DNA from: Bacteroidota bacterium
Lineage (GTDB): Bacteria; Bacteroidota; Bacteroidia; Bacteroidales; JAGNHN01
Assembly (NCBI GenBank): GCA_022710185.1
Contig: JAKLHK010000004.1
Span: forward strand, 101,660-165,659
DNA length: 64,000 nucleotides
Direction of reading: 5' to 3'
Part shown: positions 51,681-59,310 of the stretch, piece by piece
How positions within the stretch are numbered: the first letter of the stretch is position 1
Layout: each line of letters opens with the position of its first letter
Program-made: the position numbers and the translations under genes
Notes under the pieces: model-generated
What the model was told of the DNA's origin: nothing
The model's input: only the letters and a program-made list of their open reading frames with translations
Databases searched by the model: none

Positions 51681-53122
51681 AACCCTCCCTCCTGCTACTG
51701 CTCCTGCTGCTGGCCCACCTGCCTTTCCTGGCCTGGGACCCCGACGGCACCGCCGACGTTCACACCCGGGGAGCCTGGACTGACGAAGGCCTGTACGCCT
51801 CCCAGACACTAAACTTCATCGAAACGGGAAGGCTCGACCTTCATGAGAACAGTACCCTGGTGCGGGGGCCCCTCTTCAATGTGGTCCAATATCCCTTTTT
51901 CCTGATCGCCGGTCCCCACCGTGAGGTGGCCCGGCTGCTGGTACTGCTGTCGGTGCTGGGCAGCCTGTGGTTTCTGCTCAGGGTTTCAGGCTTGCGCCTT
52001 CCCATCACATTCCTGGTGCTGATTACCTTTACGCAGTACCAGGTCTTTCACTTCAGCCATTATGCCATGGCCGAGATGATGTGTGTGGCATCCCTGCTGA
52101 TGAGCCTGGGCTTTTTCGTGCACACCGGGAGGGACGACGTCCCCCGCCTGCGCGCGCTCTTCTGGTCGGCCTTCTTTCTGTTCGTGGCCTATGGGCTCAA
52201 GGTCCAGTACCTCTACGCCGCGGCCGTGCTGCCAATGGCTTCCTTACTGTTATGGGCTGCAGGGCGGGCCCGCGGACAGGCTAACAACAAAAACAATCTC
52301 CGGGCCGTGGGCTGGTCCGCAGCCTTCACATTCACCTTCCTGCTGCTCTACCTCCTCGCCTGGTACCTGCCCCATCGCGAGTTCTACCACTACATTATGG
52401 GTAGCGAGACCCAGGGACGTTACCCGGCCGGTCCGGGGGCCTTGTGGGAGACCTTCCGATTCAACTTCGAGGTAGGCATCTGGTCGGGCTATACCTGGGG
52501 CACCCTCCTGCTGTTCGCTATCTCTGCACTGGCCCTGCCGCTGCTTTCCCTCCGGAAAAAAGGGCGGATACAGCCTGCCCTGGCCTTTGCCCTGGCCTGG
52601 ATACTGCTGGAAGTACACAAGCTTCCGATGACCTATCTTCCCAACCGCTACCTGTTGAGCCTATACGTGGCCCTCGGCCTCTTGTCGGCCCTCCTGCTGG
52701 CCCGGGTGTACCGCCAGGGGCTCTGGGGTGCGCGGCTGACGGTGCTTATCGCAGCGGTAATGCTGGTGATGCACGGGGCGAACATCGAACGCTCCCTGGC
52801 GGCGCGAACCAACGATCTGGGCAAGGTGAATGCCTACCTGAAACAGGCAGACCTCAAGGGCAAGGTAGTGCTGGGCCCCTGGGCGGCCTCGGCCTGCTGG
52901 GGCACTCACGCGGTCACCAAACCGGTGTGGAACGGGTATTTCAATTACGAAGACCCGCTGGGGCGCTTCCAGCCAGTGCTTATCCTCTCGGAAACCGATG
53001 AGGAAGAAAGCGATGAGGCCTGGCGTTCCCAGGGCATAGACCTGAATGCCGCAGCAGATTCCGTCAGGGTGTTTCCGCTATGGAGGTACGAAGTAGGAAT
53101 GTATTGGATAAATGGAAAGTAA
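51662..53122 (+). CDS. GT39-like polytopic membrane glycosyltransferase
   Basis: A 486-aa integral membrane protein with about ten helices. The loop after helix 1 has WTDEGLYASQTLNF, matching the Asp-Glu catalytic motif of GT39/PMT-type enzymes. The C-terminal ~100 residues are extracytoplasmic. It probably transfers sugar from a polyprenyl carrier to a lipid, glycan or protein. It is outside the glycan locus and monocistronic. The start codon lies inside an 8-nt repeat, so it should be treated with some caution. Confidence 0.75.
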   Translation: MRTCEHQPSLLLLLLLLAHLPFLAWDPDGTADVHTRGAWTDEGLYASQTLNFIETGRLDLHENSTLVRGPLFNVVQYPFFLIAGPHREVARLLVLLSVLGSLWFLLRVSGLRLPITFLVLITFTQYQVFHFSHYAMAEMMCVASLLMSLGFFVHTGRDDVPRLRALFWSAFFLFVAYGLKVQYLYAAAVLPMASLLLWAAGRARGQANNKNNLRAVGWSAAFTFTFLLLYLLAWYLPHREFYHYIMGSETQGRYPAGPGALWETFRFNFEVGIWSGYTWGTLLLFAISALALPLLSLRKKGRIQPALAFALAWILLEVHKLPMTYLPNRYLLSLYVALGLLSALLLARVYRQGLWGARLTVLIAAVMLVMHGANIERSLAARTNDLGKVNAYLKQADLKGKVVLGPWAASACWGTHAVTKPVWNGYFNYEDPLGRFQPVLILSETDEEESDEAWRSQGIDLNAAADSVRVFPLWRYEVGMYWINGK

Positions 53123-53217
53123 ACTTTGCGTCCTCTGCGGTAAATTCTTTCAGCCGCACATAATTCAATGATTTAAAACCGCCAAGAACGCCAGGATTCT
53201 CGCAAGGAACGCTATGA
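53123..53217. repeat. Dispersed GCGTCC / CGCCAAGAACGCCAAG-type repeat
   Basis: Contains TTTGCGTCCTCTGCGG at the left end and CCGCCAAGAACGCCAGGATT, then TCGCAAGGAACGC, at the right end, between convergent genes. I know similar low-complexity intergenic repeats from many bacterial genomes; a related family is at 5085-5207. Confidence 0.55.
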
Positions 53218-53220
53218 GGA

Positions 53221-53868
53221 TTACCCTTCCTTTTCCTGGATCAGCGCCACCTTCGGCTCCGTGCCGAAGTACCTGCGTTGGAACAGGATAAGCCACACCA
53301 CCCCAACGGAGATGGACGCATCGGCGATGTTGAAGACGGGCCGGAAGAACTGGAACTCCTGCCCCCCCCATAAGGGAAGCCAGTCGGGCAGTTGGGTGGT
53401 AAACAGGGGGAAGTAGAACATATCCACCACCTTTCCGTGGAGGAAACTGGCATATCCTCCTCCGGCCGGCAGGAACTCTGCCACCCGGGCATAGCTGTCG
53501 GTGAACAGCATGCCATAAAAAGCGGAATCGATCAGGTTGCCCAGGGCCCCGGTGAAGATGAGGGCCACACTGTACACCAGTCCGGGCCGCCGGCTTTCGC
53601 GGCTCAGGTGCACCAGGTACCATCCGATGGCCGTGATGGCCACAATGCGGAAGAGGCTGAGCATCAGCTTGCCGAATTCGCCCCCGAAGGTCATGCCGAA
53701 GGCCATGCCCTCATTCTCGGTGAAATGGATGATGAACCACTGGCCAAAAACACTGAACTCCTGGCCCAGGTACATATGGGTCTTGATCCAGAACTTCAGG
53801 ACCTGGTCGGCCAGAAGGATGAAGAAGATGATCAGCAGGGGCTTCTTCAGGCGCACGGGGGCTTGCAC
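53221..53868 (-). CDS. lspA: Lipoprotein signal peptidase II
   Basis: A 215-aa inner-membrane aspartyl protease that cleaves prolipoproteins. Signatures: LADQVLKFWIK, TENEGMAFGM, GALGNLIDS with the first catalytic Asp, GKVVDMFYF, and FNIADASISVG with the second catalytic Asp. It is longer than the proteobacterial enzyme because of an insertion before GKVVD. It is the last gene of the ileS-dksA-lspA operon, starting 6 nt after the previous stop. Confidence 0.94.
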   Translation of the reverse strand: MQAPVRLKKPLLIIFFILLADQVLKFWIKTHMYLGQEFSVFGQWFIIHFTENEGMAFGMTFGGEFGKLMLSLFRIVAITAIGWYLVHLSRESRRPGLVYSVALIFTGALGNLIDSAFYGMLFTDSYARVAEFLPAGGGYASFLHGKVVDMFYFPLFTTQLPDWLPLWGGQEFQFFRPVFNIADASISVGVVWLILFQRRYFGTEPKVALIQEKEG

Positions 53869-53874
53869 GGAAGG

Positions 53875-54279
53875 TTATTCTTCGTCCGCCTTGCGGGCAT
53901 TCTTGGCTTCGATGCTGAGCGTTGCGTGGGGCACGCTGCGCAGGCGTTCCTTGGAGATAAGCTTCCCGGTCACCCGGCAGATGCCGTAGCTCTTGTTCTC
54001 TATGCGGATGAGGGCATTCTCCAGGCCACGGATGAACTTCTGCTGACGGGCCGCCAGCCGGCTATTCTCCTCCTTGGAAAGCACCTGGTAGCCTTCTTCC
54101 AGTACCTTGAAGGTGGGAGAGGTATCGTTGATGTCGTGCTCGTTGCTGTTGGTATATGCCTCCGTCAGCAGCTCCAGGTCGTTGCGGGCCTTCTCCAGTT
54201 TCCTGAGGATGATCTGTCGGAACTCCTCCAGCTCCTCATCCGAATACCTGGTCTTCTTTACTTCTTCATTGACAGTCAT
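53875..54279 (-). CDS. DksA/TraR family protein without zinc-finger cysteines
   Basis: A 134-aa protein with a coiled-coil N-terminal half (EEFRQIILRKLEKARNDLELL) and a DksA-type C-terminus YGICRVTGKLISKERLRSVP. Only one of the four zinc-finger cysteines remains (CRVT instead of CxxC, and no second pair). DksA-like proteins bind the RNA polymerase secondary channel. The place between ileS and lspA is typical of Bacteroidota. The start at 54279 follows a purine-rich GGAGAAG site; 54312 is an alternative. Confidence 0.85.
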   Translation of the reverse strand: MTVNEEVKKTRYSDEELEEFRQIILRKLEKARNDLELLTEAYTNSNEHDINDTSPTFKVLEEGYQVLSKEENSRLAARQQKFIRGLENALIRIENKSYGICRVTGKLISKERLRSVPHATLSIEAKNARKADEE

Positions 54280-54333
54280 GGCACTTCTCCTTTCCAGGGG
54301 CAAGCCCCTCACTAAAACCCCGGGTTCAGGGGC

Positions 54334-57300
54334 TTATTGCATTTTCACGACACGGATACGCGTACTGAGCTCCTCGGTCAACTCTATGGTCCGGCTTTCT
54401 TCTTCTTCAAGATTATCAACCAGTTCCAAAGTTTCTGCCAAGGTCTCCGCGCAAATATAATCAATATTCCGCTCTACCGCCGGAAGCAATTCTTCGCGAA
54501 CTTCCAGCACGATATGGATCTTGTCGGTAACCTCGAACCCCTGGTCCTTGCGCAGGTTCTGGATGCGGTTGATCAGTTCCCGGGCGAGGCCTTCGTGGTA
54601 AAGTTCCTCGTCAATATGGATGTCGAGGGCCACGGTGAGGCTACCCTCATTGGCCACCACCCATCCGGGGATGTCCTCGGTACTTACCTCCAGGTCGCCG
54701 GGGCCCAGCTCCACCGGCTGGCCGTCCAGCACCAGGCGGAGCACTCCCTGGTGCTCGAAGGCAGCGATGTCGTGCTGCCCCAGACCGGCCACCGCCCCTG
54801 CGATCTCCTTCATTAACTTGCCGTATCGCGGCCCCAGGCTCTTGAAATTGGGCTTGGCGCGCTTCACCAGTACACCGGCCGTGTCCTTTACATATTCTAT
54901 GGCCTTGACGTTCACCTCACTCAGCACCAGCTTTTCGATCCGCCGCATCTGCTCTTCAAAATGGGGGGTATCTATGGGTACCATGATGCGGTTCAGGGGC
55001 TGGCGCACCCGGATGTTGGTCCGTTTGCGCAATGACAGCAGCATGGAGCTGATCTTCTGGGCCATCTGCATGCGCTCCTCCAGGTCCTTGTCAATCCAGC
55101 CCTCGTCAGCTTCCGGAAAATCGGCCAGGTGTACGCTGGGGGCCACCTCCCTTCCGGTCACCCGGTTGAGGTCGATGAACAGCAGGTCCATATAAAAGGG
55201 AGCAATTGGAGCTGCCAGCTGGGCCACCACCTCAAGGCAGCGATATAGCGTCTGGTAGGCGCTAAGCTTGTCGTCCCCATCCTCGCTCTTCCAGAAACGG
55301 CGACGGGAGAGCCGCACATACCAGTTGCTCAGGTGGTCGTACACGAAGGCGGCAATGGCCCTCCCGGCCTTGGTGGGCTCATAATCGTCATAAAACTCAT
55401 CCACCTGGGCGATCAGGGTGTTCAGCTCGGAGAGGATCCAGCGGTCAATCTCGGGCCGCTGGGTCCGGGGCACCTCGTCGGCGCTGTAGTCAAAGCCATC
55501 GATATTGGCGTAGAGCGCGAAGAAGGCGTAGGTGTTGTACAGCGTTCCGAAGAACTTGCGCTGCACCTCGGCCACGCCTTCGACATCGAACTTCAGGTTA
55601 TCCCAGGGCTGGGAATTGGTCAGCATATACCAGCGCAGGGCATCGGGGCCGTACTGGTCCATGACCTCGAAAGGGTTCACGGCATTGCCCAGGCGCTTCG
55701 ACATCTTGTTCCCGTTTTTGTCGAGCACCAGCCCATTGGACACGATGGTCCGGTTCGACACCGAGCCGAACAGCATCACGGCGATAGCATGCAGGGTGAA
55801 GAACCATCCGCGGGTCTGGTCTACGCCTTCGGCGATGAAGTCGGCGGGGAAATAATCCCTGAGGTTCTCCCTGTTCTCGAAGGGATAATGGAACTGGGCA
55901 TAGGGCATGGCGCCCGAATCGAACCATACGTCGATCAGGTCGGGTTCCCGGTACATGGGCCTGCCCTTAGGCGACACGAGTACGATCTCATCCACGAAGG
56001 GCCGGTGCAGGTCGAAGCTGCCGTAGTTCTCCTCCGACATATCGCCTTCCCTGAAGGCTTCCAGGGGATTCTTAAGCATCAGCCCTGCGGCCATGGCCTT
56101 TTCGATCTCCTGCTTCAGCTGGGCCACACTGCCCACACATAAGCGCTCGCCATGGTCCTCTGTCGCCCAGATGGGTAAGGGGGTCCCCCAGTAACGCGAA
56201 CGGCTGAGGTTCCAGTCCACCAGGTTTTCCAGCCAGTTGCCGAAGCGCCCGGTGCCCGTGGAGGCGGGCTTCCAGTTGATATCCTCGTTCAGCTTCAGCA
56301 TCTTCTCCTTGTAGGCCGTGGTGCGGATGAACCAGGAATCCAGCGGATAATAGAGGATGGGCTTGTCGGTGCGCCAGCAATGGGGATAGCTGTGCTCGTA
56401 CTTTTCTGTCCTGAAGGCCCTGTTCTCCTTCTTGAGCTTGACGATGATGTCCACGTCCACGCTTTCGCCCGGCTCATGGGGGTTATAGGCGGGATCGTAT
56501 TCCTGCTTCACGTACCGCCCGGCGAATTCGCCCATGCTGTCGATGAACATCCCCTGCTTGTTCACCATAGTAAGGGACCCGATGCCGTTCTCCCGGCCCA
56601 CCCTGAAGTCATCGGCCCCGAAGCTGGGAGCGATGTGTACTATGCCGGTACCGTCTTCCGTGGTCACGAAATCTCCCGTCACCACGCGGAAGGCGTCCCC
56701 ATCCTCGGGCTGGGCATAAGGAAGCAGCTGTTCATAGCTCACTCCTTCCAGTTCTTTGCCTTTCCAGGATCCGGAGAGCTCCCAGGGGATCTTCTTCTGG
56801 CCGGGTTCATAGCTTTCCAGCGTCATTCCTTCCTCCTGCTCGTGGAAGAAACGGTCCAGCAGCTCCCGGGCCAGGATAACAGTGATGGGCAAATGGGTGT
56901 ATGCGTTGAAGGTCTTTACCTTCACATATTCAATTTTGGCTCCTACGGCCAGGGCGGTATTCGATGGCAGGGTCCAGGGCGTGGTGGTCCAGGCCAGGAA
57001 GAAGAGGTCCCCGTGGGTCCCATCCTCGAAAAGGAATTCAGAGATTTCGTCCCGTACCACCTTGAACTGGGCGGTGACGGTATTGTCCTTCACATTGCGG
57101 TAGCAGCCCGGCTGATTGAGCTCGTGGGTACTCAGGCCCGTGCCCGCTGCAGGAGAATAAGGCTGGATAGTGAAGCCCTTGTACAGAAGGTCTTTATTAT
57201 ACAGTTCTGAAAGCAAATACCATACGCTTTCAATATATTTATTGTCGAAGGTGATGTAGGGATGGTCCAGGTCCACCCAATAGCCCATGAGGCGGGTGAG

Positions 57301-57705
57301 TTCGTCCCACTGGTCTTTGTATTTCATCACCTCGGTGCGGCATTCGTGGTTGTATTCTTCCACCGAAATGCTCTTGCCGATATCCTCCTTGGTGATGCCC
57401 AGTTTTTTCTCCACGGCGATCTCCACAGGCAGTCCGTGGGTATCCCAGCCGGCCTTGCGGGCCACGTGATAGCCTTTCTGGGTCTTGTACCGGCAGAACA
57501 GGTCCTTGAGCGCCCGGGCCATCACGTGGTGTATCCCCGGCATACCATTGGCCGAGGGCGGGCCTTCAAAAAAGATGAAGGGCTGATGATTCTCGTTCTT
57601 TTCCAGGCTTTTACGGAACATGTCCTCCGTCTCCCAGAACGTACGGACCTCATCGGCCAAGCCTTTCAGATCGAGCTGTTTGTATTCGCGGTACTTCCGT
57701 TCCAT
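54334..57705 (-). CDS. ileS: Isoleucyl-tRNA synthetase
   Basis: A 1123-aa class I synthetase. The HIGH-type motif is in PPSANGMPGIHHVMAR near residue 50, the editing domain has FLAWTTTPWTLPSNTAL, the motif around the adenylate site is WDTHGLPVEIAVEKKLG, and the KMSKS loop is NKMSKRLGN near residue 690. Length and order are normal for Bacteroidota. It starts the operon with the DksA-like gene and lspA. A TACCTTTG box lies 34 nt upstream, directly against a tandem satellite. Confidence 0.97.
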   Translation of the reverse strand: MERKYREYKQLDLKGLADEVRTFWETEDMFRKSLEKNENHQPFIFFEGPPSANGMPGIHHVMARALKDLFCRYKTQKGYHVARKAGWDTHGLPVEIAVEKKLGITKEDIGKSISVEEYNHECRTEVMKYKDQWDELTRLMGYWVDLDHPYITFDNKYIESVWYLLSELYNKDLLYKGFTIQPYSPAAGTGLSTHELNQPGCYRNVKDNTVTAQFKVVRDEISEFLFEDGTHGDLFFLAWTTTPWTLPSNTALAVGAKIEYVKVKTFNAYTHLPITVILARELLDRFFHEQEEGMTLESYEPGQKKIPWELSGSWKGKELEGVSYEQLLPYAQPEDGDAFRVVTGDFVTTEDGTGIVHIAPSFGADDFRVGRENGIGSLTMVNKQGMFIDSMGEFAGRYVKQEYDPAYNPHEPGESVDVDIIVKLKKENRAFRTEKYEHSYPHCWRTDKPILYYPLDSWFIRTTAYKEKMLKLNEDINWKPASTGTGRFGNWLENLVDWNLSRSRYWGTPLPIWATEDHGERLCVGSVAQLKQEIEKAMAAGLMLKNPLEAFREGDMSEENYGSFDLHRPFVDEIVLVSPKGRPMYREPDLIDVWFDSGAMPYAQFHYPFENRENLRDYFPADFIAEGVDQTRGWFFTLHAIAVMLFGSVSNRTIVSNGLVLDKNGNKMSKRLGNAVNPFEVMDQYGPDALRWYMLTNSQPWDNLKFDVEGVAEVQRKFFGTLYNTYAFFALYANIDGFDYSADEVPRTQRPEIDRWILSELNTLIAQVDEFYDDYEPTKAGRAIAAFVYDHLSNWYVRLSRRRFWKSEDGDDKLSAYQTLYRCLEVVAQLAAPIAPFYMDLLFIDLNRVTGREVAPSVHLADFPEADEGWIDKDLEERMQMAQKISSMLLSLRKRTNIRVRQPLNRIMVPIDTPHFEEQMRRIEKLVLSEVNVKAIEYVKDTAGVLVKRAKPNFKSLGPRYGKLMKEIAGAVAGLGQHDIAAFEHQGVLRLVLDGQPVELGPGDLEVSTEDIPGWVVANEGSLTVALDIHIDEELYHEGLARELINRIQNLRKDQGFEVTDKIHIVLEVREELLPAVERNIDYICAETLAETLELVDNLEEEESRTIELTEELSTRIRVVKMQ

Positions 57706-57739
57706 GCGCTGCCTTTCGCAAGTATTTCGTAAAGAGGGG

Positions 57740-57747
57740 CAAAGGTA
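57740..57747 (-). promoter_or_regulatory. Bacteroidota -7 box (TACCTTTG) for ileS operon
   Basis: On the minus strand this reads TACCTTTG, a full consensus match 34 nt upstream of the ileS ATG. The 25-bp satellite begins 7 nt further upstream, so any -33 element would fall inside its first unit. Confidence 0.6.
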
Positions 57748-57753
57748 GGCAAA

Positions 57754-57953
57754 AGTGGCGAGTCTGCCTTCGGCAGACAGTGGCGGGTCTGCCTTCGGCA
57801 GACAGTGGCGGGTCTGCCTTCGGCAGACAGTGGCGGGTCTGCCTTCGTCAGACAGTGGCGGGTCTGCCTTCGTCAGACAGTGGCGGGTCTGCCTTCGGCA
57901 GACAGTGGCGGGTCTGCCTTCGGCAGACAGTGGCGGGTCTGCCTTCGGCAGAC
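57754..57953. repeat. 25-bp tandem satellite, eight units, each a hairpin
   Basis: Eight units of AGTGGCGGGTCTGCCTTCGG followed by CAGAC, head to tail without gaps. Each contains the perfect inverted repeat GTCTGCC-TTC-GGCAGAC. Unit 1 has one G-to-A change and units 4 and 5 a G-to-T change that breaks one stem pair. The open frames across it are artefacts of the repeat. Confidence 0.95.
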
Positions 57954-57985
<32 letters not shown>

Positions 57986-58013
57986 AGAGTGGAAAGTGAA
58001 AAGCTTACCCTCT

Positions 58014-58046
58014 ATATCAGATATCAGATATCAGATATCAGATATT
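58014..58046. repeat. Heptamer array ATATCAG x4 overlapping a stop codon
   Basis: Four units ATATCAG, which are CTGATAT on the minus strand. The array covers the last two codons (AAT ATC) and TGA stop of the minus-strand MalY/PatB-type gene. It is the reverse complement of the unit at 4967-5008. Confidence 0.88.
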
Positions 58047-59240
58047 ATTTACCCCCTCCTTCAGCCTCTTTGCCGCTTCCTCTACTATGCTGCGTGGGCA
58101 GGCCAGGTTGATGCGCTGGAACCCGCTGCCACCCAGCCCGAAGGAAGGGCCGTCGTTGAGCCCCAGACGGGCTTTTTTTATGAAGAAATCCTTCAGACCG
58201 GCGTCATCCAGGCCAAGGGCACGGCAATCCAGCCAGGCCATATAGGTGGCTTCGGGACGGATCATACGAATCTGTGGGATATTATTCTGCAGGAAATCAG
58301 CCAGGAAGTCTATATTGCCCTGCACATAATCCAGCATCTCCCTCAGCCAGTCCTCACCCCCGGTATAGGCAGCCTCCGCAGCCACAGCCCCAAAGATGTT
58401 TCCCAGCCATACATGCACCCGCTCCAGGGTCTGGTGGAAGGTCTCCCTCAACCCTTTATCGGAAATGATCACATGGGAGGTCGCCAACCCCGCCAGGTTG
58501 AAGGTCTTGGACGGCGCCATGCAGGTTATGGTGCGCGCCGCGATCTCCTCCGAAAGGGAAGCCAGGGGAACATGACGATGCCCCGGAAGTACCAGGTCGC
58601 AATGGATCTCGTCCGAAACCATCAGCACCCCCCGCTCCAGGCACACCTCCGCCAGTGCCCTCAATTCCTCTGCACCCCAGGCCCTCCCCACCGGGTTGTG
58701 AGGGTTGCAGATAAAGATCATGCGGGTTTGAGGGTCGATCACCCGGCGCAGCTGGTCCAGGTCCATGCGGTAGCATTCCCCATCCCAGCACAGTGGATTG
58801 TCCACCACCTCCCTTCCGTTCTCTTTGACTACGGAAAAGAAGGGGGAATAAACGGGGGGCTGCACGATCACCTTCTCCCCGGGCCGGGTGAAGGCCATCA
58901 CCAGCATCGACAGGGCCGGCACAACGCCGGGAGAGAACAGGATCCAGTCCTTCTCCACTGCCCATCCGTGCCTGCGCCCGACCCAATCCATGAGGGCCAG
59001 GTGGTAGGCTTCGCTGCGCACCGTATAGCCCATCACCTCATGCTCAGCCCTCCTGCGTAAGGCATCCATGATGAAAGGTGGGGTACGGAAATCCATATCG
59101 GCCACCCAAAGGGGCAGCACGTCGTCGGTACCGAACAGCATGCGCCTCAGGTCGTATTTCACGCTGAAGGTGCCGCTGCGGTCGATGAGCTCATCGAAAT
59201 CCCAGGGCTTGGAGGAATCGTTGCGGGATAAGGGATGCAT
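58038..59240 (-). CDS. MalY/PatB family PLP-dependent C-S lyase
   Basis: A 400-aa fold-type I PLP enzyme: LPLWVADMDFRTPPFI at the N-terminus, FICNPHNPVGRAW, VSDEIHCDLV and the PLP lysine in APSKTFNLAGL. The family cleaves cystathionine or cysteine conjugates to a thiol, pyruvate and ammonia, and some members act as aminotransferases. The final residues NNI and the TGA overlap a heptamer array. Monocistronic. Confidence 0.9.
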   Translation of the reverse strand: MHPLSRNDSSKPWDFDELIDRSGTFSVKYDLRRMLFGTDDVLPLWVADMDFRTPPFIMDALRRRAEHEVMGYTVRSEAYHLALMDWVGRRHGWAVEKDWILFSPGVVPALSMLVMAFTRPGEKVIVQPPVYSPFFSVVKENGREVVDNPLCWDGECYRMDLDQLRRVIDPQTRMIFICNPHNPVGRAWGAEELRALAEVCLERGVLMVSDEIHCDLVLPGHRHVPLASLSEEIAARTITCMAPSKTFNLAGLATSHVIISDKGLRETFHQTLERVHVWLGNIFGAVAAEAAYTGGEDWLREMLDYVQGNIDFLADFLQNNIPQIRMIRPEATYMAWLDCRALGLDDAGLKDFFIKKARLGLNDGPSFGLGGSGFQRINLACPRSIVEEAAKRLKEGVNNI

Positions 59241-59310
59241 GGGGCAAAGATCATGCTTAGCGGCATGCCCGGGCGCTGTCTGTCAAAAAAAAGCAGTTCT
59301 GGCCTCGGCC

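Noticed and set aside
55333..56142. Plus-strand open frame of 269 aa
   Set aside because: Antisense to ileS.
57754..57953. CRISPR array
   Set aside because: Units are contiguous 25-mers without spacers, and no cas gene is nearby.
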